Part shown: in pieces, positions 1 to 8,022 of the stretch
How the letters are laid out: every line of letters begins with the position of its first letter
How positions within the stretch are numbered: position 1 is the first letter of the stretch
From: RH-AL1 sp964244495
GTDB taxonomy: Bacteria; Pseudomonadota; Alphaproteobacteria; Rhizobiales; Beijerinckiaceae
DNA length: 64,000 nt
Assembly (NCBI GenBank): GCA_964244495.1
Contig: CAXTIU010000002.1
Location: 186,001-250,000 of the forward strand
Direction of reading: 5' to 3'
The notes under the pieces: generated by a model
Databases searched by the model: none
Seen by the model: the letters and a program-made list of their open reading frames with translations, nothing else
Told to the model about the DNA's origin: nothing
Program-made: the position numbers and the translations under genes

Positions 1-2
1 AA

Positions 3-599
3 TGCGGCCTGATCCACGCGCTCGGCGAGTGGGCGCTCACGCAGGCCTGCGAACAGGCCGTCACGTGGCCAGCCGACATCAAGGTCGCGGTGAACCTGTC
101 GCCGATACAGTTCGCCGGCCCGGATCTCGTCACGACCATCAGGGGGGCGCTCGACTCGAGCGGTCTCCCCGCCGGGCGTCTCGAACTCGAGATCACCGAG
201 CAAACGTTGCTGGAGAACGGCGCGCGCACGTTGCAGATCCTGCAAAGCCTGGACGACCTCGGCGTCAGCATCGCCTTGGACGATTTCGGCACTGGCTACT
301 CGTCCCTGAACTACCTCAGCAATTTCCCCTTCGACCGGATCAAGGTGGACCGGAGCTTCATCGCCAAGCTCGGCGAGGGCGAGCGACAGGTCACCATCGT
401 CCGAGCCGTCATCGACATCGCGCGGAGCATGCGGATGGCCGTGACGGCCGAGGGCGTCGAGTCGGCCGAACAGCGCGACAAGGTGGCGGCGCTGGGCTGC
501 GGGGAAATACAGGGGTTCTTCTACAGTCGGGCCGTCCCGGCCGCGCGGATCCCGGACCTCGTCGCGCTGTGGGACGGGACGGTGTCATTGGCCGCTTGA
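3..599 (+). CDS. EAL-domain cyclic-di-GMP phosphodiesterase, 3' part only
   Basis: The reading frame is open from the window edge, so the start and any GGDEF or sensor domain lie outside. The visible 198 residues are the second half of an EAL domain, which hydrolyses cyclic-di-GMP. Recognisable are the NLSPIQF strand, ELEITE with its metal-binding glutamate, and the ALDDFGTGYSSL segment carrying the DDFGTG metal-binding loop, followed by FDRIKVDRSFI and the AEGVES loop. These residues are those of active enzymes, but the EAL tripeptide itself is not visible. The 3' end overlaps the convergent transporter gene by 79 nt. Confidence 0.9.
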   Translation, partial: CGLIHALGEWALTQACEQAVTWPADIKVAVNLSPIQFAGPDLVTTIRGALDSSGLPAGRLELEITEQTLLENGARTLQILQSLDDLGVSIALDDFGTGYSSLNYLSNFPFDRIKVDRSFIAKLGEGERQVTIVRAVIDIARSMRMAVTAEGVESAEQRDKVAALGCGEIQGFFYSRAVPAARIPDLVALWDGTVSLAA

Positions 600-1534
600 C
601 CCCACAGCGTCCTCATGAGGCGCTGCGGTGACATCCGGGGAACTGGGATGAGGCGAGCCTCGTGCAGCACCAGGACGAGACCCGAGGCCGCCACCACCAG
701 CGCGCCGAGGACGAGCGCTGAGCTCGGCACTTCGCCGAAGAAGACGAAACCCAGGCCGGCGCCCCAGACCAGCATGCTGTAGTAGAAGGGCGACACGACG
801 GTTGCCGGCGCGGCGGCCAGCGCCCGCGTCCAAAGGAACTGGGCGCCGGCATTGCTCACGCCAAGCAAGGCGAACAGGAGGCAATCCGTACCCAGCGGGC
901 AACGGAAGCCGAAGAACAGCATGCCGGCGTGCACGACCGTCATCACGCTCATCTGCCACATCAGCAGGGTGCCGGCGCTTTCCGTCTTCGTCATGCGACG
1001 TACGGCGATCGTCACGGACCCGTACATGACGGCGTTGCCGAGCGCCAGGAGGGCGCCGAGCCGCAGCGTGTCGGACCCGGGATGGGTGACGAGCAGCACG
1101 CCGCAGAAGCCGACCACGAGGACGCAAGTGCGGACGGCGTCGTTCTTCTCGTTGAAGAAGAGGATGGCCAGGACGGCGGTGAACAAAGGCGCGGAGAAGC
1201 CGATGGCCGTGACGCTCGCGAGCGGGAGCAAGGCGAGGGCCGCGACCGTCAGGGTTTGCGAGATGGCCTGCGACAAACCTCGCGCGATGTGAGCTCGAGG
1301 CTTGCTCGTCCGGAACACCGCCAGTCCGGCGCCGGGCAGCACCGTCGCGCAGCAAAGAAGCAGCGCGCCCGATGATCTCAGGAACATGACCTCACCGATC
1401 GGGTAACGGTTGATGAGGATCTTGCCGAGAAGGTTGGACAGCGAGAGGAGCATCGTCGAGCCGAGCATCAGCCCGATCCCCGTCAGCACCCTGTCCTTCC
1501 GGTCGGCTCCGGTCCGTAGCGCAACGCTCGTCAT
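521..1534 (-). CDS. EamA/DMT-family metabolite exporter
   Basis: This 337-residue integral membrane protein has about ten hydrophobic segments in two repeated halves, the pattern of EamA (DMT superfamily) transporters. These usually export amino acids or small metabolites across the inner membrane. The ATG at 1534 was chosen because hydrophobic segments begin about 16 residues later, while the longer open frame upstream translates into arginine-rich non-protein sequence. The tail of about 35 residues is hydrophilic and lies partly over the EAL gene. The gene starts 47 nt after the end of the unrecognised enzyme-like gene on the same strand, so the two probably form an operon of synthesis and export. 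Substrate unknown. Confidence 0.85.
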   Translation of the reverse strand: MTSVALRTGADRKDRVLTGIGLMLGSTMLLSLSNLLGKILINRYPIGEVMFLRSSGALLLCCATVLPGAGLAVFRTSKPRAHIARGLSQAISQTLTVAALALLPLASVTAIGFSAPLFTAVLAILFFNEKNDAVRTCVLVVGFCGVLLVTHPGSDTLRLGALLALGNAVMYGSVTIAVRRMTKTESAGTLLMWQMSVMTVVHAGMLFFGFRCPLGTDCLLFALLGVSNAGAQFLWTRALAAAPATVVSPFYYSMLVWGAGLGFVFFGEVPSSALVLGALVVAASGLVLVLHEARLIPVPRMSPQRLMRTLWGQAANDTVPSHSATRSGIRAAGTARL

Positions 1535-1581
1535 GGCAACACACCCCGATGGAGTTGAGCGATCTGGACGCGACTTCGGGC

Positions 1582-2358
1582 TCAGGGCACGGGGGCGTCG
1601 CCGTCGGACGACATGAACCAGGGTTTCACGCCGAACCCGCGACGCAGCGAATACATGTAGAAGATCGGCATCCTCGCCGGGAAAAGGTCCCTGAACTCGC
1701 CGCCGTTGAAGGTGACGAAGATCGCGTCCGGATACACCGTCTCGACGGCGCGCTTCTCGACCATGTTCATGCGGAAGTACTCGAGGGCGCCCTCCTCCGT
1801 GGAGCTTTCGCCCCGGTACCACTTGGCCGCGCAGGCGACGAGGTTCCTGAGCACCGCCTCGGACGGCACTTCGCCGGCTTCGAGATCCTGCGTCCGGCGA
1901 GCGGTCTCCACGACGTGGTTTAGCCGGGCGGTCAGAAAACCGTGCTTCAGCGCGGCGTCCTCGACGGCATCGAAGTAGGCGTTCATCGCCTCGGGGGCGT
2001 GACCGTTCAGGGTCGCGTGGGTATCCGTGAAGATCAGGCGGATGGAAGCGCCCGGCGCGTAGACCTGACGGATCCTCTCGACCATGCTCGCGAGGTAACC
2101 GAGGCAGGCCGTGTCCGGCTCGTCAAGGGCGGTGCGGCGCCCTTTGCCCCAGTAGAGAACGAACTCGATCGGCCCGTTCTCCTGCAGCGCCTTGCGTATC
2201 GCCCGTAACAGGCAGTCCATGTCCGATGGCTGTTCGCGCTTGAAGGCCCACGTATTGAAGCTTTTCAAGACGGTGTCCGCGAGGTCCACGGCGCTTGCCG
2301 GCTTTCCTTTGTTGCGGATGACGCTGTTTTTTACTTCGTTCTTTTGTAAAGCTAGCAT
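1582..2358 (-). CDS. Uncharacterised protein, possibly DIT1/PvcA (isocyanide synthase)-like
   Basis: This is a 258-residue soluble protein that I do not firmly recognise. Several blocks recall the DIT1/PvcA family, whose members make isonitriles from amino acids. A segment IEFVLYWGKG is followed by RIRQVYAPGASIRLIFTDTH, comparable to the YPPGA...ISDGxxF stretch of that family, and the C-terminus has a YPDAIFVTFN strand followed by GVKPWF. The likeness is remembered, not aligned, and key catalytic residues cannot be assigned. It probably heads an operon with the EamA exporter. Its 5' part and leader are AT-richer than the surroundings, which may reflect transfer. Confidence 0.6.
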   Translation of the reverse strand: MLALQKNEVKNSVIRNKGKPASAVDLADTVLKSFNTWAFKREQPSDMDCLLRAIRKALQENGPIEFVLYWGKGRRTALDEPDTACLGYLASMVERIRQVYAPGASIRLIFTDTHATLNGHAPEAMNAYFDAVEDAALKHGFLTARLNHVVETARRTQDLEAGEVPSEAVLRNLVACAAKWYRGESSTEEGALEYFRMNMVEKRAVETVYPDAIFVTFNGGEFRDLFPARMPIFYMYSLRRGFGVKPWFMSSDGDAPVP

Positions 2359-2391
2359 TTCGTGCGCTCGTATGTTGCGAGAACACTGACA

Positions 2392-2419
2392 AGACTACGC
2401 TCAGCTGCGTAAACGTCAA
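2392..2419 (-). promoter_or_regulatory. Possible sigma70-type promoter for the enzyme-like gene
   Basis: On the minus strand TTGACG (2419-2414) is followed after 16 nt by TAGTCT (2397-2392), about 34 nt before the ATG at 2358. The -35 matches consensus at five of six positions and the -10 at three. The surrounding 2400-2440 stretch is notably AT-rich for this genome. A perfect palindrome CGCGAATTCGCG lies just upstream at 2450-2461 and could be an operator. Promoter activity is inferred only. Confidence 0.35.
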
Positions 2420-2538
2420 ATTAAGGATTAATCGATGGTTAACGCGGTTCGCGAATTCGCGGCCTACTTCCGGAACTCGGGATGGAAAGGGCCTCACGCG
2501 TCGGCCTGGAACCCATGCGGCGGTTGCCGACCGATGCT

Positions 2539-3429
2539 TCAACCCACCGGAAAACCGTAGAGCCGGTGGGGATTGTCCACGAACAGCTCGCGACGGCGAT
2601 CCTCGTCCGGCACCCAGTCCGCCAGGAGGTCCAGCAGTTCGCCGGTGGTCGGCATCGGCCCCCAGTTCGACACGTGGGGCCAGTCCGATCCCCACAGGCA
2701 ACGCTCCGGCGCCGCGTCGGAGAGCGCGCGGGCGAAGGGAACCGTGTCCCCATAGGGCGGCCCGGAAGCGGAGGTGCGGAACGCGCCCTGCAGCTTGACC
2801 CAGCCGCCGTCGCGAACGAGGGAGAGGAGCGTCCGGAAGCCCTCGCATTCCAGGCCTGCCGACGTGGGGAAATGCCCCATGTGATCGACCACGAACGGGA
2901 CGTGCAAGCGGCCCAGCCGGGTCGCCAGCGGCGGCAGCTGCCGGGCGTCGATCAGCAACTGGAGGTGCCAGCCCATGTCGCGGCACAGGTCGCCGTAGGC
3001 TTCCACTTGGTCGACGCCCATCCCGCCGCCGTACAGCACGTTGAGGCGCAGTCCGACGACGCCCGCGTCCTTGAGCCGTCGCAGCTCGCCGGCAGGCGTG
3101 TCGAGGGCGACGACGGCGACGCCGCGCAGCCGGGCGGGATGAGCGCGGAGCGCCTCGAGCATCGCCGCGTTGTCCGTGCCGTGCACGCTGACCTGGATCA
3201 GGACGCCGAACGCCATGCCGGTGGCATCCAGCATGGCGACGTAGGCGGCCGCGCTGGCCGGCGGCGGCGTGTAGCTTCGCGCGGCGACGAAGGGATGGGC
3301 GGGCGAGGGCGCGATGACGTGGGCGTGGGTATCCACCGCGCCGGCCGGCACGCGGAAGCGGGTGGCCCCCGTCGGGGGAACGACCGGTCCGGGACAGGCC
3401 GGCGCTTCGGCGGGCGCGGGGTCAGCCAT
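2539..3429 (-). CDS. Amidohydrolase-2 family metal-dependent hydrolase (LigI-like)
   Basis: This 296-residue TIM-barrel hydrolase resembles 2-pyrone-4,6-dicarboxylate lactonases and related amidohydrolase-2 enzymes. The N-terminal DTHAH motif near residues 33-37, the VVDHMGH segment in the middle and WGSDWPH near the C-terminus provide the usual metal and catalytic residues. The ATG at 3429 was chosen because it overlaps the end of the MFS transporter gene in ATGGCTGA; longer starts extend into that gene. The coupling implies that the transporter imports a substrate, probably an aromatic-ring-derived or lactone acid, that this enzyme opens. The exact substrate cannot be read from sequence. 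Confidence 0.85.
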   Translation of the reverse strand: MADPAPAEAPACPGPVVPPTGATRFRVPAGAVDTHAHVIAPSPAHPFVAARSYTPPPASAAAYVAMLDATGMAFGVLIQVSVHGTDNAAMLEALRAHPARLRGVAVVALDTPAGELRRLKDAGVVGLRLNVLYGGGMGVDQVEAYGDLCRDMGWHLQLLIDARQLPPLATRLGRLHVPFVVDHMGHFPTSAGLECEGFRTLLSLVRDGGWVKLQGAFRTSASGPPYGDTVPFARALSDAAPERCLWGSDWPHVSNWGPMPTTGELLDLLADWVPDEDRRRELFVDNPHRLYGFPVG

Positions 3430-4732
3430 CGGCGTCGAGCACCCTCCCCCGGGTTTCCGGTAGGCAGAACGCCGCGACGAAGAACAAGCCGTAGGCGAGC
3501 ACCGCGAAGAGGGCGATGGCATCGCCGAGCGACATGGTCGCCGACAAATAGCCGACGAGCGCCGGGAACAGGGCGCCGACGCCCCGGCCGAAATTATAGC
3601 AGAAGCCCTGCCCCGCCCCTCGCAGCCGCGTCGAGTACAGCTCCGTCAGGAACGGTCCCATGCCGGAAAAATAGCCTGCGGCGAAGAACCCGAGGGGAAG
3701 CCCGAGCACGAGCATCCAGTGATCGGTCAGCGGCAGCTGCGTGTAGGCGACGGTGACGGCGATGGCGCCGAGCGAGAACACGAGGAACAGGTTGCGCCGC
3801 CCGATGCGGTCCGCCAGCCACGCGCCGGCGAGGTAGCCGGCGAAGCTGCCAACGATGAGCGACGCGAGATAGCCGGTCGAGTTGACGACGGACAGGTGGC
3901 GTTGCGTGGTGAGGAAACGCGGCAACCAGCTCGTGATGGCGTAATAGCCGCCCTGCGCGCCAGTCGCGGCCAGGGACGCGAGGACCGTGGTCTTCAGGAC
4001 CGGCGCGGAGAAGATCTCGAAGAACGAAGGCCGCGCGCCCGAGGCCGCCTGCTTGCGGCGCGTCTCGCGCGCGACTTCAGGCTCGCCGACGAAGCGTCGC
4101 AGGGCGAAGACGAGCACCGCCGGCGCGGCCGCGAGCACGAACATCCCCCGCCACGCCTGGTCGGGCGGCAGCAGGGAGAACAGCACGGCCTGCGAGAGAA
4201 CGGCCCCGCCCCAGCCGACCGCCCACGCAGATTGCACGCAGCCCACCGCGCGGCCGCGATACTGCGCACGGATCGTCTCGCCCATCAGCACCGCGCCCGC
4301 CACCCATTCCGCGCCGAAGCCGAAGCCGAGCACCGCGCGCGCGATCAGCAGCTGCGCGAAGCTCTGCGTCAGGGCGCAGACCACGCTGAAGAACGCGAAC
4401 CACACGATGGAGATCTGCAGCATCCGAACCCGGCCGATCCGATCGGAAAGAAACCCGCCGATCCAACCACCCACCGCCGAGCACAGCAGCGTGGCGGTGA
4501 CAGCCAGACCCGCCGGGCCGGCGCCGACGTGCCATTGCTTGATGATCGTGCCCACCACGAGCGGGTAGATCATGAAGTCCATGCCGTCCAACGCCCAGCC
4601 GGAGAAGCAGGCCCAGAAGGTCCGCCGCTCCGCCCCGTCCATCGCCCGGTAGAAGGTCGCGAGCCCCCCGTTGTCGACGGCAACGACCTTCGGCCCGACG
4701 GCAGCGAGCTTCGTCAAAGGTGCCACGCTCAT
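3422..4732 (-). CDS. MFS transporter, aromatic/organic-acid:H+ symporter type
   Basis: The 436-residue protein has the twelve-helix MFS pattern. A DGMDF segment in helix 1 (near residues 49-53) is typical of the acid:proton symporter branch, and the loop 2-3 motif reads GGFLSDRIGRVRM with a second copy ADRIGRRN in the C-terminal half. The family imports carboxylic acids such as benzoates or protocatechuate using the proton gradient. The stop overlaps the start of the amidohydrolase by 8 nt, so the pair is co-translated. The gene starts 139 nt after the E1 gene on the same strand and may share its transcript. Confidence 0.9.
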   Translation of the reverse strand: MSVAPLTKLAAVGPKVVAVDNGGLATFYRAMDGAERRTFWACFSGWALDGMDFMIYPLVVGTIIKQWHVGAGPAGLAVTATLLCSAVGGWIGGFLSDRIGRVRMLQISIVWFAFFSVVCALTQSFAQLLIARAVLGFGFGAEWVAGAVLMGETIRAQYRGRAVGCVQSAWAVGWGGAVLSQAVLFSLLPPDQAWRGMFVLAAAPAVLVFALRRFVGEPEVARETRRKQAASGARPSFFEIFSAPVLKTTVLASLAATGAQGGYYAITSWLPRFLTTQRHLSVVNSTGYLASLIVGSFAGYLAGAWLADRIGRRNLFLVFSLGAIAVTVAYTQLPLTDHWMLVLGLPLGFFAAGYFSGMGPFLTELYSTRLRGAGQGFCYNFGRGVGALFPALVGYLSATMSLGDAIALFAVLAYGLFFVAAFCLPETRGRVLDADG

Positions 4733-4806
4733 CGTCGATCCTTCCTCGCGGTGCCTGGCTGGTCTCGGACGGGGGCGACGCGGTTCGCCGGGGACCCCGG
4801 ACCATC

Positions 4807-4854
4807 GACGCGAGTCGCGTCCCGTCCTTTGCCGGGCGACGCGGCTCCGGGCAA
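4807..4854 (-). terminator. Inverted repeats after the E1-like gene, possible partial terminator
   Basis: The 139-nt gap between the E1-like gene and the MFS gene holds a perfect palindrome gacgcga-g-tcgcgtc (4807-4821). Next to it is an imperfect hairpin with arms ttgcc/ggcaa and inner matches (about 4829-4854). There is no T-run. This may be a partial terminator, a processing site or a regulator site separating expression of the two genes. Confidence 0.3.
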
Positions 4855-4871
4855 GGGGATCGAACGGACGA

Positions 4872-7295
4872 CTAGCCCGCGATCGCCCGCAGGTGCCGGA
4901 TCGGACGGCCGGGCGCGACCGCTTGGGCGGCCCTCGCGATCGCCTGCGCGTCGATCCCGTTGTGCCGGTAAAGGTCGGCGATCGTGCCGGTCTGACCGAA
5001 GCGCTCGACGCCGAGCGGTCGCGTCCGGTGCCCGTGGACGGAACCGAGCCAAGCGAGCGTCGCGGGATGGCCGTCGAGCACGGTGACGAGGCCGCACCCT
5101 GCCGGCACGTCGGCGAGGAGCCGTTCGACGTGGCTCGACGCGGCGGCGTGGCCGCGCTCGCGGGCGCGCTGGGCGGCGGTCCAATCCGCGTGGAGGCAGT
5201 CCGCCGAGGTCACCGCCAGCAGGCCGATGTCGCGCCGATCCTCCGCCATCAGGCCGGTCGCCTCGATCGCCTCCGGCGCCACGGCGCCGGTGTAGGCGAC
5301 GACGGATTCGGCGTTCGGACCGGGGCGGCGGAGCCAGTAGGCGCCGGTGACGATGTCGGCCGCGAGGTCGCGCGTCATCGCACGCTGCGGCTGATCGATC
5401 GTCCGGGTCGACAGCCGGAGGTACACCGAGCCGCCGTCGTCCTCCGGCGGCCAAGCGTCCGGCGAGGCCGGATGCCCCGCCTCGTGGCCGGGTCGCTGGA
5501 CGTGCTCGAACGACCACCGCAGGATCGCGGCGAGCTCGTCGACGAAGGCCGGCTCGAAGCTGGTGAGCCGGTCCTGCCCGAGGCCGATCAGCGGGGTCGC
5601 GATCGACTGGTGGGCACCGCCCTCCGGCGCCAGCGTCACGCCGGACGGCGTCGCGGCGAGGATGAAGCGCGCGTCCTGGTAGCAGGCGTAGTTCAGGGCA
5701 TCGAGGCCGCGCTCGATGAAGGGGTCGTAGAGCGTGCCGACCGGGATCAGCCGTTCGCCGAAGATCGAATGCGACAGGCCGAGCGCGGACAGCATGATGA
5801 AGAGGTTCATCTCCGCGATGCCAAGCTCGAAATGCTGTCCCTTCGGCGAGAAGTCCCAGTTGAACGTCGAAGGGATCCGCTCCCGGCGGAAAACATCCGC
5901 CATCTCCTGCCGGGCGAACAGGCCGCGACGGTTCACCCAGGCGCCCAGGTTGGTGGAAACGGTCACGTCGGGCGATGTCGTGACGATGCGCCGGGCGAGT
6001 TCGGTGTCGCCCTTCGCGAGCTCGTGGAGGAGCAGGCCGAAGCCCTGCTGGGTCGACATGCCGGCCTTCGCGTCGAGCGCCAAGGTCTCGGGGACCGGCA
6101 CCGCGGGGGACGCGAAGCGGCGGCGCCCCTCCCGCACGAACGGCACGTCCTTGAGGAACCGCCGCAGCGTGTCCGCCGGGGTCTTGAGGCCCTCGAACGG
6201 CTCCCACTCGCGGCCTGGGCGCACCGCCATCGTCTCGCGCAACGTCTCGACCTGCGTCGGCGTCATCAGGCCGGCGTGGTTGTCCTTGTGGCCGGCGAGC
6301 GGGAGGCCATGGCCCTTGATGGTGTAGGCGATGAAGCACACCGGGCGGTCGTGCGTCCGCGCCTGGGCGAAGGCGGTGAGCAGGCAGTCGAGGTCGTGGC
6401 CGCCGAGGTTTCCCATCAGCGCGGCGAGCTCGGCGTCCGAGCGCCGGTCGAGCAGGGCAGAAACGTCGCCCTGATCGCCGAGTTCGTTGGTCAGGCGCTT
6501 GCGCCACGCCGCGCCGCCCTGGAACGTCAAGGCGGAGTAGAGCTGGTTCGGGCAGGCCTCGATCCAGTCCTTCAGCCTGGTTCCGCCGGGCTCGGCGAAG
6601 GCGGCCTCCTGCAAGCGCCCGTGCCGCAGCACGACGACGTCCCAGCCGAAGTTGCGGAACATGGTCTCGAACTTCGACCAGAGGCCCTCGCGGATGACGG
6701 CGTCCAAGCTCTGGCGGTTGTAGTCGACCACCCACCACGTGTTGCGCAGCCCGTGCTTCCAACCCTCCAGCAGCGCCTCGAAGATGTTGCCCTCGTCCAT
6801 CTCGGCATCGCCGATCAGCGCCACCATGCGCCCCTCGGGCCGTTCCCCGCTCGGCCCGCCCCCGCCGAGCCCCTTGGCGCGGACGTAGTCCTGCACGAGC
6901 GAGGCGAACAGCGTCTGCGCGACGCCCAGCCCGACCGATCCGGTCGAGAAATCGACATCGTCGATGTCCTTGGTGCGCGAGGGGTAGGATTGCGCGCCGC
7001 CGAAGCCGCGGAACGCCTTGAGCTTCTCGAGCGTCTGTTGCCCGAACAGGTACTGGATGGCGTGGAAGATCGGCGAGGCGTGCGGCTTCACCGCGACGCG
7101 GTCCTCGGGCCGAAGCACGGCGAAATACAACGCGGTCATCACGGTGGCGAGCGAAGCGGACGAGGCTTGGTGACCGCCCACCTTGAGGCCGTCCGCATCG
7201 TCCCGCAGGTGATTGGCGTTGTGAATCGTCCAGGTGGAGAGCCAAAGGACCTTCCGTTCGAGTTCCCTCAGGATCGCCTGGTCCGCACCGGTCAT
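4872..7295 (-). CDS. AceE/MdeB-like 2-oxoacid dehydrogenase E1 (thiamine diphosphate enzyme)
   Basis: This 807-residue protein has the architecture of homodimeric pyruvate dehydrogenase E1: an N-terminal transketolase-like domain with HQASSASLA and the thiamine motif GDAEMDEGN (residues about 152-160) completed by VDYNRQ (about 181-185), then a pyrimidine-binding domain and a C-terminal domain. It is shorter than E. coli AceE (887). No E2 or E3 gene is nearby, so it is unlikely to be the housekeeping enzyme. In Pseudomonas putida the AceE-like MdeB (2-oxobutyrate decarboxylation) sits beside an Lrp-type regulator, as here. The ATG at 7295 is preceded by GGGAGG at good spacing; a start 24 nt upstream lacks this. 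Confidence 0.85.
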   Translation of the reverse strand: MTGADQAILRELERKVLWLSTWTIHNANHLRDDADGLKVGGHQASSASLATVMTALYFAVLRPEDRVAVKPHASPIFHAIQYLFGQQTLEKLKAFRGFGGAQSYPSRTKDIDDVDFSTGSVGLGVAQTLFASLVQDYVRAKGLGGGGPSGERPEGRMVALIGDAEMDEGNIFEALLEGWKHGLRNTWWVVDYNRQSLDAVIREGLWSKFETMFRNFGWDVVVLRHGRLQEAAFAEPGGTRLKDWIEACPNQLYSALTFQGGAAWRKRLTNELGDQGDVSALLDRRSDAELAALMGNLGGHDLDCLLTAFAQARTHDRPVCFIAYTIKGHGLPLAGHKDNHAGLMTPTQVETLRETMAVRPGREWEPFEGLKTPADTLRRFLKDVPFVREGRRRFASPAVPVPETLALDAKAGMSTQQGFGLLLHELAKGDTELARRIVTTSPDVTVSTNLGAWVNRRGLFARQEMADVFRRERIPSTFNWDFSPKGQHFELGIAEMNLFIMLSALGLSHSIFGERLIPVGTLYDPFIERGLDALNYACYQDARFILAATPSGVTLAPEGGAHQSIATPLIGLGQDRLTSFEPAFVDELAAILRWSFEHVQRPGHEAGHPASPDAWPPEDDGGSVYLRLSTRTIDQPQRAMTRDLAADIVTGAYWLRRPGPNAESVVAYTGAVAPEAIEATGLMAEDRRDIGLLAVTSADCLHADWTAAQRARERGHAAASSHVERLLADVPAGCGLVTVLDGHPATLAWLGSVHGHRTRPLGVERFGQTGTIADLYRHNGIDAQAIARAAQAVAPGRPIRHLRAIAG

Positions 7296-7387
7296 CGCCC
7301 CATCCTCCCTCATCATCACCGACTTGTAGCGAAGGCGGTCTGGGGAGGGCAGCTAAACATGAGCCTGTGCGCCGGCATCGTTGAAGC

Positions 7388-7393
7388 TATAAT
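7388..7393 (+). promoter_or_regulatory. TATAAT -10 element for the Lrp gene
   Basis: A perfect TATAAT lies in the 132-nt divergent region between the E1-like and Lrp genes, ending 34 nt before the ATG at 7428. No good -35 hexamer sits 16-18 nt upstream, which would suit an activated or autoregulated promoter. If transcription starts about 7 nt downstream, only the ATG at 7428 is usable. That argues against the alternative in-frame ATG at 7359, although the latter has a better ribosome-binding site (GGGAGGG). Confidence 0.45.
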
Positions 7394-7427
7394 CCAGGAA
7401 AGCGCGGATTTTTGGACGAAACGACCA

Positions 7428-7889
7428 ATGCGCAGCCTCGATGCCGTCGACCGCCGCATCATCTCCGAACTTCAGTCGGACGGCCGCCTGACCGTGATGG
7501 AGCTCGCCGACCGCGTCGGCCTGTCCGCTTCGCCCTGCGCGCGGCGCGTCCGGCTGCTCGAAGCGAGTGGCATCATCAAGGGCTACACCGCCATCATCGA
7601 CCAGCGCCTCGCCGGCCTGCCGGTCAGCGCCTTCGCCTCCATCAAGCTCGACCGGCAGCGCGAGGAGGACCTCGACCGGTTCGCGCAGGCCGTCGCGCAC
7701 TGGCCGGAGATCGTCGATTGCTACCTGATGACCGGACCTCGCGACTACCTCATGCGCATCGTGGTGCGGGACCTCGACGCCTACGAGCAGTTCATCAAGC
7801 ACAAGCTGACGCGCCTCGACAACATCGCGTCCATCGAGACGAGCTTTGCGCTGGGGCAGGTCAAGCGCTCGGAAATCCTGCCCCTTTGA
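7428..7889 (+). CDS. Lrp/AsnC-family transcriptional regulator
   Basis: The 153-residue protein has the usual Lrp/AsnC length and layout. It starts with LDAVDRRIISELQSDGR, continues with the winged helix-turn-helix (MELADRVGLSASPCARRVRLLE), and ends with a RAM ligand-binding domain containing VDCYLMTGPRDYLMRIV and an IETSFALGQVK tail. Such proteins sense amino acids and typically control a divergent catabolic or transport gene. The divergent E1-like gene is the obvious target, as in the MdeR-MdeB arrangement of Pseudomonas. An ATG at 7359 would add 23 residues. Confidence 0.92.
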   Translation: MRSLDAVDRRIISELQSDGRLTVMELADRVGLSASPCARRVRLLEASGIIKGYTAIIDQRLAGLPVSAFASIKLDRQREEDLDRFAQAVAHWPEIVDCYLMTGPRDYLMRIVVRDLDAYEQFIKHKLTRLDNIASIETSFALGQVKRSEILPL

Positions 7890-8022
7890 GGCGTGGCCCT
7901 CGCCGCCCGCCCGTCGGATCGGGTATCGATGAGGGCGGACCGGCGGAGCCGCCCGCCGAACGGATGATTGCATGCGGGTGCGGCGGCACTAGCTTCGCGC
8001 CCAACTCGCGGGAGGAGATCGA

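Noticed and set aside
4729..7245. Long minus-strand open frame of 838 codons over the E1-like gene
   Set aside because: Arginine/alanine-rich shadow in a second frame of the same strand; the other frame gives clear thiamine-enzyme motifs.
4872..7295. Housekeeping pyruvate dehydrogenase E1 (aceE)
   Set aside because: No E2/E3 genes, shorter than AceE, and paired with an Lrp regulator like mdeB; phylogeny would decide.
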